From: Phoebastria nigripes
Lineage: Eukaryota > Chordata > Aves > Procellariiformes > Diomedeidae
Reading direction: 5' to 3'
Assembly (NCBI GenBank): GCA_035582835.1
Contig: JAYKAV010003125.1
Span: forward strand, 62,001-126,000
DNA: 64,000 nt
Shown here: positions 45,571 through 60,000 of the stretch, piece after piece
How positions within the stretch are numbered: the stretch's first letter is position 1
Layout: each line of letters begins with the position of its first letter
Made by a program: the position numbers and the translations under genes
The notes under the pieces: model-generated
Databases searched by the model: none
What the model was told of the DNA's origin: nothing
What the model saw: the letters and a program-made list of their open reading frames with translations, nothing else

Positions 45571-48500
45571 AGAAATACCGAACATAATTGTATAAAGTAG
45601 AACATACTGCTGAAAGTACTGTAGCTGTTAGGCTTTTACCATTGTTTTAATTATTCTTAGCCGTAGACCTGTAGGAATGGTCTGTAAGTCACACCAAAGT
45701 ACGATTTAATATAAAAACTGTTTTAAGCAAAAAGAAGGAAAACCCCAAACTGGAAACACGAACTGGCATGCATTCTGCCATTTTGCAGCTGCTACTGGCT
45801 AACTGTTACAAAAAGGACACAAGGGCATATAAAGTAGAATTGTACAGTTCAATTTCAGGACTTTTTGTAGTCTAAATTATGTACAGAAAGATGGCTGTTG
45901 GTTTTGGTTTGGGTTTTTTGTTTGGTTTTTTTTTGTCTTCTAGTTAGCAGCTAGATGTAGGAATGCATATGATTAATGGTAGCTTGCTCTTATAACTTCA
46001 TTGCTCCATTTGAAACATTCAGAATGTGCTTTTGACTTACAGTTTTGTTTCTTATGAATGTTAAATGTTTTGAACAGCTGTTTAAGCACTGCTGTAAATT
46101 ATTACTTTTTGAGTAAATATTTGCAACAAAATTTTGTCTTTGTGCATAATTTTATGCTCAGCTTGAAACTTTGGGCATAGTCTTCCCACATTTTTTTAAA
46201 AGATTTAGTGACAGTTCCCAAAAACTATTTCATTTTAAAATTGTGAATTTGAGACTTATATGGGTTTTTTTGTTTGGTTGGGGTTTGGTTTTTTTATTTC
46301 CTTAGAATTAAATGAGCAAGTGCCTATGCATAAACATATTTTTGTAGCTGTGTATTGTGGTAAAATGTGCTAACTTTTCCAAATTATATAGAGATACTTT
46401 TCTGGGCCATCATCATGCAACTGAAGTTTACTCTGTCCTCCTAGGTTNACTGGGCTCAGCTGCTAAATGAATCTAATCAGTAACAGTATTAAAATTTAGA
46501 GACCATCCAGCTTATTGTTGGAGCCTCTAAAGAAACCACATCAATCTCAACATCTCAAAAATTGCTTCAAACTCTAAAGAGTTATATGATCTAAATTTTG
46601 AATTGCATCTTAATTTTCATCCATGCAGGTTTAGAAGACTTTTAAAAAAAGAAAAGTGGAACAGTTTACATAGTCACAGCTCTTCAAGATCTGCCACTTT
46701 AAGAACTTCAAATAACAAGACACATGAAAAAGCTGAAAGCAATAAGTTGCAGTATTCTTTTGTTCTTTAAAGATTTTAGTGAAATTGTTAACTCGAGGTA
46801 TGATTAACCAGTCTGATGTCTTCAGGCATGTACACGTGGAAGATTATAAAATACAGCATCACAATGAGGACAGTTTAAAGGACTTAATCAGCTATGGAAC
46901 TTGATGTGTATGTTACTGAAGGAGTTCCTGAATGCATCTGCATTTAAACCCAGAGAAATCTCTATAGTATTTTTAATCTGATTGATGATCTTCCATGCAA
47001 ATGATATATTTCGAATAACGCTCTGATATGTGGTGTTGGAAAAGATTAAGTTCAACTGGAACCAGTTGTATGATACTTGCTTGTAAATTCTTCACATTTG
47101 TCTTTTATTATGCAATTAAATTTTTAAAACATTTACCATTTTAATAATAAGAATTTGGAAGAATTTGGCCACATACTGTTGAGAAAAGTTGGAAAATAAA
47201 ACTCAGATTGAAAAATCTGTGTATTTGGCAGACGTGTATATATATATTCTCAGATACTTAATATATAAAGCATTGTTTGTTTCAAACCGTGTAGAGAATG
47301 CTTATACACAAGGTAATGTTAGGTATAGAACACCCAAATACCTAGTAGCCCTTCCAAAGGAAGAGGTGAGAGAACTAGATTGTTCTAGCAAGACCATCAG
47401 ATAGCTCTAAATAGGCAAGTAAGGTGTATCATGAAAACAGGGACATGGTATTTTTGTGACAGAAAAACTGAATTTATTACAATTTTTCCTATATGAAGTA
47501 ATTAATTTGCTGACTAAACACTGTAGGAGACTGCATAATTAAGAAGACTAATCTCTATCATGTTATTTGGGAGGTTTCCTAGAGATAAGTTCAGTTGGTA
47601 CTTTTGTCTGAAGTCACTCCAGAAGATCAAGTTATATTGAATGCATCTTGAGTTATTTGAACGTAACTGCACGTAATTCAGTTTTTTTGTTTGTTTCCAA
47701 GTAATTTAATTTTTTTTTTTTTTTTTTCTATCCAGCCGTCAGTAGTTCTTATTCTGTGCCACCTCTCTTTTTGTACTTAGGAAGACGTTTTACCTCAAGT
47801 TTTCATTGCCTTACCAAAAAACAGTAACTTAAGTTAATTCATTTCCCCTCATCTCAAGAGATTTACCATATTTGCTTGAATAATCATTTCAGATTGTTTA
47901 TATAACATTTATTTTTAAGGAAATCACATGCCACGCGTATGCTATCTTCATTATTTGCATTTTAGGGACATGGTTTAGTGGACATGGTGGTGTTGGGTTG
48001 ACGGTTGGACTTGATGATCTTAGAGGTCTTTTCCAACCTTAATGATTCTATGATTCTATGATTTAATGGAAAACTGTTGTTATTATTAGCTTATGGTCAG
48101 TGAGTGTTCAGTCACTTGGAGCTTCCTCAAGTGCAACCGATGTCTCAGTTTGCCTTGTGCAGTTTAGGAAAGTGGGAAGCTTTGGCTTACCTGCAGTTCA
48201 GTTTTTCTTTAACAGAATGGATGAGTAAACCCAGGAAAAAAAAAAAACAACAGATCAAATCATAGCACATACTGGGTTGTAAGTATTGGGTGATGTATTT
48301 TAAACAAGAAAATTTTCATAACAAAACCACGTCCACTTTTCTTTTCCTGGAAATGGGGGGGGGGAGAGAGAGAAGAACCCTGGGCAATAGGTGTTAAATC
48401 ACGTTCTGTGGTGCTTTACTGCCAGAAGGCATTAGAAACTGAAGGTCAGGGTAAAGAATCTTGAGTAACACTTGGTATTCTGCAAAACCTTAAATAAAAG

Positions 48501-51500
48501 ATACCAAAGCTTTTCTGCAGGCATTAAGCATTGTTATTTATATGCTGGCATGTAGAAAGCAGTTATTTTTTTATGCTGTAGGGTATACTAATATTCCACC
48601 AAAGACTGTGGCCGTAGGCTGTCACAGTAGAGTTTTGTTAGAGACTGTTTAGAAATTTTTGTGTAGGGCAAATTTTATACCTGATAGTTCTCTCTTTGTT
48701 TTCATTAGTGTTTGATTTTTGAGGCTTGTGAGCTTATTTTGTCTAGTTGCATCCTGTATTTTTTTGATGTATGCTTAATATGCCTCTAATAAAAAAAAAA
48801 ATTGGTAAGTATGTTTTATGATTACTTGAATGATTTTTGCTTTTAATAAAACCTTTACTCAGTTTTAATGTAGCTCAGAAGGACAGTTCTTAGTTCTTAG
48901 ATGAAGCCCAGCATGTTATCTCCTTTGAACATTACATTTTTACGCATAATTTTGATTCTATAATTTTTCCCCATTAATTCAGTGCTAAAAGGGAAAGTAT
49001 GTTGACTGGTATTTCATATTAGTTTACAGACACTATGCAGAAAGTTCTTTGCTATGCTCCTTTGAGTTTTGGATCACTGTTCTATCTCTAAGACACTTAA
49101 TTAAAATTTTGTATTCAGTCATTTCATTGACCCAAAGTAACCATGTTAAGTTGATGTTTCCTGTATTGCACCAGATTTTAAAAAAAAAAAAAATGTGGAA
49201 AATGTTTAGCTGTGAAACACTTCATTTTAAGGGAGATTAATGTAGATGTTATGCCTGCAAGGTGCTATAAAGTTAACGTGTTTATTGATGTAAAAATGTT
49301 ATTTCAGAGAGGCTGAGGTTTTGGTGACAACCACAAGGGTAACTGCAATGTTATATGTATATCTGCATTTAAATTGGGGCAAATTTAGCTTCATATTAAG
49401 AAAATCAGATGCTCAAATTGCATGTATGGGCTGTATCAGGCAATTTAAAATAAGATTAATTCGATGATCAAAAAGTGTTAGCTTGTTAGTAACCAATATT
49501 CCATTCTTTAAGCATTTTTTAAGTAGCATTGCTAAACGAATCCCTTATGTTATGAATTTAATGTAAATAAACTTTGTTTCCTATTTTAGTTCACTAAATT
49601 TTCAACATTAGGCATTTAATTCAAAAGAGCTGTTTTCTCTAAAAATTTTGGTGAATGGGGTAGCATATAGTAGTATCTTTATAAAGAAAGTTGTCTCATA
49701 CTGATATGTAGCCTTGAAAATGTAACCTTCATATGTTTTGCTCATAAATAGTATAATTAAGAATTAATCCTTTTGACTAAAGGAAAGTAACGTGTGGGTC
49801 TGCTTCTTAGAGCCTCTTGTGACTTTTTCATTCTGATCCTGTCATGATATTCTAGCAACAAATTGAAGTCCCTACTTTCCTCTCTTTTAAGACTGTAGAA
49901 AAGTGGAACATGAATACTCAATAGTTTTTAAATTGTATATATTTGAATTACCTGGGTGTTTGCTGCCTGAAATGAGGATTGAATTTTGTGTACCAGTTTC
50001 TCAGGTTTTCAGCTAAATTCAGCTGAGATTTGTGTCTTTCCACTTAATCTTCTTGGAAAGACTTCACTTCCTCTTCGAGCTAGCAAGTTGATGGCATGTG
50101 GTGTAATTTTCCCAGGATATTTAGTGAAATGCAGTGTATTTGTTAGATATTTAAATGGCTTCTTTTTCCCTATCACAATCCTTTGTATCTTGGAATGTCT
50201 CCTCTTGATGGTTGGTGCATAATCAACTTTTAAGTTGTTGGCTGGTGATGGAAAGCAGAGGACACATCTACAGAGGAGAAGCAAAAGTAAGTTCAGAATT
50301 TTAATCATGAATAGTAGTGTGCAACATGCAGGACAGGTTGGTTAACTTGCTTTATCTGATAAAAAAGCTTTTTTACTGATTCCTAAAATTGCAGCTTGAG
50401 GAACCAGAGTAGTTGGGCACATCCAACTTTAACGGCTCTGAAAGATAGCAAAGAGCTTTAGATATCTGTAGCAGATCAGAATTCCCAAGAGGAGCCTAAG
50501 GCAACACGTTCATGCTAGGGAAGCTTTTCTTCTATTTGTGTGACTTTCCACTCTATTTTCTTTCCCAGATAACATATACTGGATGCCCTCTGAGACCGTA
50601 GAAAGGCCAGTTATCCTAGAGGAGACGAGTGCTTGTATGATCTTCCCTGATGGAACCAAAAAGAATCTCTTAACATGTGGCATGTATGCTGTTTTATATT
50701 AATATAGTAAGATGTGACTTAGTGTTGAATAGTGGCATTTTATTAATCTTTGCTAAATAATGAATTTCTGTCAGTTCTTCTGAAGAGTCTCTTAATAATA
50801 CTGTTTGAACTAAACATGCTTTAAACTATAGCTTGTCAATTTTCAGTGACCTTTGTCTGAGATAGCAGGCTAGTAAGTACCACGGCAGAAAAGTATCAAG
50901 GCAGGCTGTATCATCGTCTGTTTTAAGGCTGATAATGACTTAGCCTTTCTTGAGGATAACCTATGAAGTTTATTCAAGTTTGTTTTAAGAGAAACTTCAA
51001 TGCACAGAACTTCTATTGTTTATAGACCTGCTTGGAACTTAATATTGATTCAATTCAAATTAGTAAGACAAACTTATTAAAGCAGAGCATACTTTTTAAT
51101 ACCCTGAAACTTATTTCTATTTGATAAAAGAAATCCGTTGTCCTCTGGGTTCCTCAGAAGGCAGTCTTGATGATGTAAAAGGAAATGAAAGTACAACCTC
51201 TATTTAAAGTACAATAAACATACCAAAGTTTTTCCTAGCAAAAGTAATGCAAGTTACTTGTGGATGGGAATGTATAATAATCCACTCTGTCCAGAACTCT
51301 TCTCAGTTTTATTCAGTGGAGTGAAAGATAAAGCTTCCTCCCTTCCCTTTGCAGTTGTTTCCCTTAGCATATTTAAAATACTAGTGAGGGTGTAGTGCCA
51401 ATATCAAATCAGATATTACATTTGTACAGTCTTTATCAGAAGCAATGTTATCATGAAAGATGTTTGAAAGATGAGCCTGGGAACTAAAATTCAAACCTCT

Positions 51501-54040
51501 AATGGATATTAAAAATAATGAACTGAGTACAGCATAAAACTAAAACATACTGCAGTTAGAATTTTGGCATCATTCTTCTAGTTGACCCCTGGCTGTTTCA
51601 TAGTGATTTCTTTGTCCATCCTGCAGTTTTAAACCCTCCTAGTTTCTCCACTAGGTAGTCTTGTGCTCTTCACTTGTTTAATCTGCCTTTTCTCTCAAAT
51701 TGGTGAATTAATGAACATAACAGAATTCAAAATAATTATTCCCAGCTTGTACTTTGCTGCCGTTTGTTGCTTCAGTTTCACAACCCCAAGAAGGGCTGTG
51801 TTCCTGAAAGTTTATCTTTCTATTATAGCCACAGATATAGTTAAGTGGGAAAAAAAGATGATTCTCTTCCCTTATAAACCTGCATCACCAACACCCTTTG
51901 GACTATCATACTACCACACCACAAATAGAGTTAAATGAATTTTGCTTTATAAATAATTTCTTTTACTTAGCCATTACAGTTTTTTTAGATGAAGGTAGCT
52001 GAGTTTTACAAAAGGAGTCCAAGTTTAATCTCATAAATTAGCGTCATAAAAACTGAGGCTTGTAAGGCTCTGATTCTGTAAGAACGTTTTCAGTGATTGA
52101 AGCAGCCCTTTTCCCCTGTAGCTGCTAAGTCTCACTTCAACCAATTTTTGGGGATACATGCTGAGCTAAATCACGGAGCTGATCAGGCTGAAAAAACACC
52201 ACTGGCAGCAGCAACAAGCAGCAGCAGAGAACAGCGTGGCCAGTTTAGGCCATTCAGTTGTTGCTGAATGGGAAACCACAGCCTAGGAAATACAGCTTTT
52301 GGAGTGGTCTGTAGGGAATTGTAGACAAATTCCTACTTTTTTTGGGGGAAAGCATTTCCATAAGAGGAATAAACACAGTGAGCTTTCAGTATACCAAACA
52401 GCTGCAAGTAATGAAGCTATTGGATCAGTTCCTTTGGAAACTGTCTGCTTATTATGGCTGGATCTCCAGAGATGTTATTAGTTGTGTATATTTCAATTAA
52501 CTGCTGCCACTGAAGGTAGAAACCTTTTTCGAGTATGACCTATACATCCTTCAGTGTAAAGGCTTAAAGGTTATAATACAACTTTTATAATTCACATGCA
52601 CATGATATATGTTTTTAGATCCATGCAAATTCAACATACTTGGTTTATCCAAGCAAGCACGTTACAATAGGGGCACCCTATTGCAGTTACAGAAGATTCA
52701 TTTTCAATATAAACTCTGAGAATTCAAATGTAATTGTGTAGGATTTTAGAAAGTAGAAAACTAGTCTGCTACCCAAGAAGACCTTGTTCAGCACTCGCAC
52801 TTTAATTTTTAATTATTTATATATGAAATCTTATTACTAAGTAAACCTGGGACAGAATGGAGGGACTCAGAATGAATCCCAGTACTGTGAGTAATTAGGA
52901 AGAATTCAGCCTGNAAGGAAACCTTCAGAAAAACTGAACTTGATAGGGGGTAAGTGGTGGCAGTATAGGAAGTCAGGTGAAGTCTTAACTACATTGGACT
53001 GTTACTACATTCCCATTATTTTTCCTTGTGCACACACACAGAGGCTTGTTTATGTGCAACTATAATGAAAACATAACTTGGTTTTGTTTTCCCTGATGTA
53101 GACGAACAGAGTAATAAAAAGCAATAGGGGTGTTATTTTTTATCATGTTAAAAAGAGGGTAGAGTTCAGCAACAATCCTTACGCTCTCTTGAGCACAGAG
53201 CTGTCTAAACAGATTGTTGTAAAATTGCCATTATACTTGAATTAGAGCATCTTGCTAATCCAAGCACGCTTCTGACTAGGTGAGCTACTCAATGGAGGGA
53301 AATGGGATTTCATCTCCACTCTCCATAAAAGTAGGTGAGATGTGCATTCAGTCAGTTTGTGCCAAGGAAGTAGGGCTCCCTGAGGGCTCTGGGAAGCATT
53401 GTTCCTGTCCAGGACAGCTGTGCCTCNCAAACTTGCTAGGCTTGTGCACTTCCACCAGGCTAAAGCTGGCCCCTCCTAGTACAGTTGATCCGTAGACACT
53501 ATTATATATGGGAAAGTTTATTCATTGTTGAAATGAAACAAAAAAAAAAAAAGGAATTCTGCATGGAAGTGGACCTCTTTTCCTGACTGTGAGCTTTTAC
53601 AGAGTGATTTAACTGCACTAGGGAACTGCTGTTTAGCAGTGGTATCTTAGAAGCTTTTAACATACTGTTGCCTTTTATTGCCATTTGTATTTTGGCAGTA
53701 AGAAAAATATATCTGTTGTCTTCTCACATCATATGTGGTTTACATTAATGTATTCTTTATTTGATGTGTTTACACAGTCCTTACAAATACATGTAAGGTT
53801 CTTTCCATCAAAATAAAATGTATTGTTTGAGAAAGCTTCCAATCCAATTCTGTGAGAGTTTCTTGATCACGTCTTTTATATAACTTTGTATGTGACCCTG
53901 CATAAAATAAATCGGGGGGAGCAGGGCGAGGGAACTATGGAAAAAATGTTTTAAAGGTCAATCTCTTGTTTATCGCTAATTAGAGTGGGTAAAATATATC
54001 CATCCTGAACTTCTGACTCCCTGCAATAACGGCCATATTT
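45571..54040. other. Downstream region, possible extended 3' UTR then intergenic
   Basis: No gene recognised. It contains the CR1 fragment at 47965-48064, AATAAA signals at 48788, 48845 and 49566 (candidate distal poly(A) sites of ZNF280D), a G-run near 48356, T- and A-runs near 47708 and 48239, and N bases near 46447, 52914 and 53427. The small open frames here are accidental as far as I can tell. Confidence 0.55.
47965..48064 (+). mobile_element. CR1 LINE 3' end fragment (about 100 bp)
   Basis: GACATGGTGGTGTTGGGTTG, then ACGGTTGGACTTGATGATCT, then TAGAGGTCTTTTCCAACCTT, ending in ATTCTATGATTCTATG. These are CR1 3' UTR signatures of a different subfamily from the 36.3-kb copy. No coding part is present. 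Confidence 0.93.
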
Positions 54041-54054
54041 TCTTCCTTGTAGGT

Positions 54055-57000
54055 GATGCTAAAGCTGGTAGGAATTCTGCCGAACAGAATCTCCAGAGAA
54101 AATGCAAAGCAGCAAATGAAGAGTGTCATTGGATTGTCAAGATGCATCATTGCAATAAAAGATCAATAAGAAGCAGCAGCAAATGGGAACTTTACTGCAA
54201 GTGGAATATAGAACATGTACAGGCAAAATGCTTCGGCTTTTAGTCTTTTAGTTAATGAGAGTAGAGGTCTCTATCAAGAAACATGAGATTCTGTGCAGCG
54301 TCCGACCAAACTGTCTGTTATCAGTCGCTTCACAGCACAAAGACGTTTGACCTGACTGTAAACTGGTATTCTTGAGTACAATGTACACCAATTAGATAAA
54401 GGCCAATAATTGACAAAGTTTACTCAGTCCAAACTCAGGTAGTAATTCCTGTCCATCAAGTGAAACATATTTCACTGCCATACCTGTTTCGGGGGAGGTG
54501 AAAAGTGCTTTCTGCACCTCACCCGTATTATCCACTAGGGTCTCTTGTCTTATATTTAATCTGCTGAAAAGAACATGCACAGAGTAGGAAACCTTTATGC
54601 TTGCCTGAGACCATATTAAGTCAGTACTGTCTTTTTTAATTTGTGCAACACGTCGCACTTTGGGGATGCTGTAAAAACAGTTTCAGTTTAACTATTTTCA
54701 TGTTCTTTCTCCTAGCATAGGAAATGGATTCTCTCCTGTGTTTTTTTACACAAACGTATCTTTACTACTCTGCCATCAGTTTGACAGTGTATATTTTGGT
54801 TGTGCATAGTGAAGTTAGTAATGCTGAGATATAAAATCAAAGTGTTTTTAAAGAAGAAATAGTTCTATGTATTTATGGATCTAATATTCACCAATTTCAT
54901 GGTGCCTCTCTAATACCCTAAACTTTTTAATACTATGCCAGATCAGTTCTAAGATCAGGAACATAAAGAACTTCACTGGAGAAAGAATTTTTTTTTTTTT
55001 TTTTTTAATTTATTTTGGTGGTAACTAGAAATTCAGAGAAAAACCAACAAACATATAGATATAAAAAAAAGAAGTTTGTCTTCCCCACTGTGACAGCAGG
55101 CAGAACGCTGTGATAGTAGAGGTCATCTCACAGAGCCACTGATCAGGCTCTTCCACACAGTGCCCAGTGGAAGCTCTAGAGGAAGTTACTGAAGCTGAAA
55201 ACAGCTAAAAGAAAAGCAGATTCATCCGTTTAGGTTTCACAAGAGCGTCCTTTAAAATTCCAGTGCATTCTGCGTCAGATGCTTGTATTTTTACCGTTCC
55301 CATCATCAGCAAGTTCTGTTACACATTGTGCGTGACTAGAAAAGTTAAAAGGTAAAAGTTGATCAAAGAAAGTTCACAAAAGAACTATTTTGTTCTGCAC
55401 ATAGTTGTGCAAATAAACTTAATTGACTAGGAACATGCATATCTAAGGAAAGGTTCTCAATGCATGTGCTGAGCTTGAACAAAGAAATTAGCAGCCCTTC
55501 TACTGATTGCGGAAAGGCTCTGTCTGCACATGCTGTTAAGGTGAAGCAGACAAGCCATTAATGTGTTTGTAGATGGATAGCTACAGTAGTTGCCTATGAA
55601 ACCATAGCTCATTAATCTTTGCACCCTTTTATGGACTGTTAGAGTATGTGGTGGGGTAAATGAATTGCAAGGTTAACCAGCTGCAGTTGTGAAACGGAGA
55701 CATACTTAACTAGATGTGATTTGAGATATTAGAAGTAGAGTCTCTACAGGCAATCCAGGCAATGATTTCTCCTATTACTACAGAAACGAGGATAATTTTT
55801 TTTTAACAATACAATATATTTTTCAAAGTATGGGTGAAAATCTGGATAAAACTCTCTGAGGTTCAACTAATTCAGTAGTGAGCTAAGACAGCTTGGTATG
55901 CAGTAGCTGTATTGATGATTGAGTCTGTAACCACTACAAGAAGATATTAGCGAAATTGAAACTAGGAGTAATTGGACCACCTTCAGACTTTAAAAAAACT
56001 TTTTGCAAAAGAGCAGAGACAGCAACTGTAAAATATTCTGGTCTTCCTAAAATTGAATTCAAGAGTCTTCTTGTCAATGAAACATGATAGGTTTATTAAA
56101 TATGCTGTAGAATACTGTATGAGAAAGTTGGTTTTATCTGCTACAGTTTTTCTCCTTAATTTCAGCTGTATGTATGCTACTGCAGCTTCAAAACATCTGG
56201 GTACAGCAATTTTTTTCTTTTCTGCACCTGCAAGTGTAAGTACACACATAAACAAAAAACAAATTAAATCTTTCACAGAGCCAAAGAGAAAGAAAAAAAC
56301 CAACCAGCCATGAAGCTCAGGGGAGCAGTATGACAAGTGCTGAGCTGTAAACAAGCTTGAGAGGGATTTAATTCTTATGACAAGCGCCAGTGGTAGCATC
56401 TCACATGGACTCAGCATATGCACACATTTCAGAGGAGGAATCACAGAGGACTTAATGCAAATATAAAAAAGCTCAGAGCACATCAGCCTATACTGTTCTA
56501 AAAATAGGCTCACAAATCAGGATGAGCTAGGGTTGTAATTATCTTGATTTTTCAGAATTTTGCCACTTGTAAAAGGTTTTCTGGTTTACGCTCACACTAT
56601 AATTAGACTTTATAACATATAAACTGCAAACACTTTGGGGCAGGGATTGTGTCATATTTGTAGGACAAGTACAACAAGACCTCATTGGGTGGTGTTTTCA
56701 GGGTGATAGTACAATATAAAGGCTGAGTAATAGCTGCTGTACTCAGTTTTAAAGAAGATTATTTTAGGTCAGAAGCTTTTTTGTTGTGTTTGTTAAGGAA
56801 GGAGAACTGAGATGTAATTTGGTATCCAAATTAAATTTTAAAAGCCTCTAATGCACACGTATTCCCTAATTACAGTCAGGTCCGTTCTCTTTCAAGTATG
56901 CTTATAACTGCCTCATTTCTTTAGCAGCATTCTAAGAAGCACATACTGCAAACCATACCCTGCAGTGTGTACTTAAGCAGATTTCCCCATGGCAGTTGAT

Positions 57001-60000
57001 GAGCTAGTGCTGCAAGATGTAGCCAGTTTTCACATAACCTTCAGGCAGCTTTGAGATGAGTAGTGTGCTCCCTGTGCTCCAGCCACTACACAGGTTTGAC
57101 TCATTTAAGAAACCAGAGCAGTGCTCTATTCACCTTAGATCTTCAATCCAGCTGCTTTCTTTTCTGCTTTCCTCAGTCTGCAATAAATTAATTTAAAGGT
57201 TAAATTTACTAGCAAAGGGTTAATAATCCCTGGAGGTATGNTTTTGGATTGTCTGCAGGCTCAGCCAAATGCTATTGTGTTGGGTTGTAGTTAGCTAAAA
57301 AACTTTTTAACTGTAGTTTAGATTTCATTGCAAAAGGAGGCAGTCTCTAGGAAAAGTATTGCTTGGACCCAATCTTTCTTGCTCACTTAGATGATTGACA
57401 ATTGGAAGGACATGTTATTTTACCAAAGTTCTATTACATTTTAAACATACTGAGTTTTAAACACAGTTTTACAATACTGATATTTCTGGATTTAAATACG
57501 AGATTTTTTGTGTGTGTGCAAATTACCCTTCATTTGTATGATGTAAATACTCAGTTTCTTAACCTGTTTCTGGATGTGTGTTTCGGACATCCCATGTACT
57601 GCAAATGATTGAAAATGGCCTTGCATTTGCGGTTGGTATGAATAACCTTCAAAATAACAATTAAGAGGCTTGACTTTACATGTCAAGTGGAGTAGTTTCC
57701 CACCTTTGGCATGGAAAGCTAAAGCTGCTCTTTCCCTCTCTCACAAACACAGTAACATCTTCTTTTTTAAAATTATTTTTTATTCTGATTTTTATTTTTA
57801 TAATTTTTCTTTTAAGGACAAGTAAGCATAAAACGAGCTCATTTTGTTTTGAAGTTAGTATTCTAACGGTTTGCAAAACTGTAAATAAGCATTATATCTT
57901 CTAGGAACCTGTAATTATTTGCTTTACTGATTTAAAATTATCTGGATAGATCAATGTATGGGAGAAGAGCAGAATATCAAAATCCTTTTTTACCAGGTGA
58001 CTAGAAAGAAAATTTTTTAACTAATTCTTTGTTACCAGAGCAGATGGAAACTCCCAGTCTGAACTGTCCGTTATTTGTAGAAGTTTTGGGAATCATGTCT
58101 GAATAAAGATTCAAATACTGAAGTCAAGCACTAAAATCCAAGCATCTCTGAATCTTGAAAGCCAAATCTCAATGTAGTTTGGATTCTGTAATGTTTATTT
58201 TCTTTTTAAATGTTGAGCATAGTGCTGCATATTGCAGAAAGCCACATAGTTATTTGCCCAAAATTCTGGGACTTTAAAGAGGTCTTGTGTGAAGGTAAGA
58301 CAACATGTTTCCCTCTCAAAATAATCTTTTATGCAGGTCAAGAGCTACTATCTGGTTTAACAAAACAAGTTATAGTGACTCCATTTATACTGCAGTCCTT
58401 TGAAAGAAGCATTGTACCCCTGTCAGCAACTTGTTCTTTATTTGTGGCAAGATATAATAAATATGACTTTTCTGAAGAGCTTCTAGAAGAAATGCTACAT
58501 AATATGTTCGGACCTAAAGAGTCTTGCATTAAAGTAGGCTGAACTGTCACTTTGCATAGTTTATGGAGTCCTGATTTTCAAATATCATTAATCTTCCCCA
58601 CGAAGAGAAGGTCTGGGTTATGCTAAATATCTCACAGTAATTTTTAGAATTATAATGGATTCTCATGTCCTACTTGTTTTGCACAAATAGGTTGAAAATA
58701 AAGGAGGGTTGTTTCGTTGATTATGGGCTCATCCATAAGCCTCAACGTCTTCTAACTTGACACAGGCAATCCATGTAACTGTGTTGTTTACAGACCACTG
58801 GATAAGCATCTCTGCCCATCATTGGTTTTGTGCGTTACTGCTGTTTGTAGAGAATGTGCTAAATAAGCTACATTTCTCTTACAGACTTCTTTTGCTTCTT
58901 TTATTTTTAATATCCTCTGTTTTGTTATTTTTCCAGTATTTGACTTTCTCTTTGTGCAATAGCAGTTGGAAGGGTGGTACTGGGAGGACACCGGATACTG
59001 TGGGTGACAGTAGAACTGCTCATTTTTATTTTCCTGGGATTATGATCTGTTGAAGAGTAAAAATGAATATAGATAATAGACAAGGCTGTGGTAGGCTGCT
59101 GTACCTATGGGGTTTCTATTAATTTTGATATCTTTATATAGGTAGTGATGCCTAGGTATACGCTTCATGATTCTTTATGTCAACCTTGCCCTTCTTGTTG
59201 GGGAGGGCAAGAAAGTCCCTGCTCACCCTAAGCTTTGAGTAAAGACTAGTTATGTGAACACTGATATATAATAACTATGCCCTTAGGCCAATCAAAAGGC
59301 AACTATATACTACACTATACTATTCTTATAATGTCCCTATAATATAGGAACAGGCTATGACAGATTATGTATATATGGCTGGTGTTTTGTAAGCTTTCTA
59401 TGCAGAATGTTTTGCTTAATTTTATGACTTGATTGAACCGAAGTTGTGCGTCTCTCTTGAAGGTGGAAGACTGGATTTAGAAGACGGATTACTGAGATAA
59501 GAGATAGTTAACTGTTATTCTAGGCTTCCTTGTGCTTGAGTGCTTTGTAGTGAGAGCAGAGTGTGCCCGCCAGACTCTCTCACACCCCTCCAGTAGGAGT
59601 GACTTCGAGCCCATCCTACTGTAGATGTCATAGTTTTGGTTCTAATAATCATAGCAAAAAGACTGCTGCTTTCATAGTAGTGGGGAGAATTTCTATAAAT
59701 AAGGCAAATATCTGTTTCTTAAGGAGGGTCTCCATTTTTTTGTAATTAGCAGAAATTAAGTTGATTGAGCTTTGTTGTATGCTCTATTATTGAACCTAGC
59801 TCACCCTTCTAGTGCTGTAACTAAAAGCAGGTGAAGAGCAAGCTGGCAGTTTATATAGCTTCTTCAGATAGCTTACAGTTTAATTCTTGCTTGTGCTACA
59901 TTTAAGAGTGAGATGGTACTTTTAGTCCTTTGGTTGGTATATTGGTCTGAACATTCAGAAGGTTAAAAATACTACATTTACTAGATTTCTCTTAGTAAAA

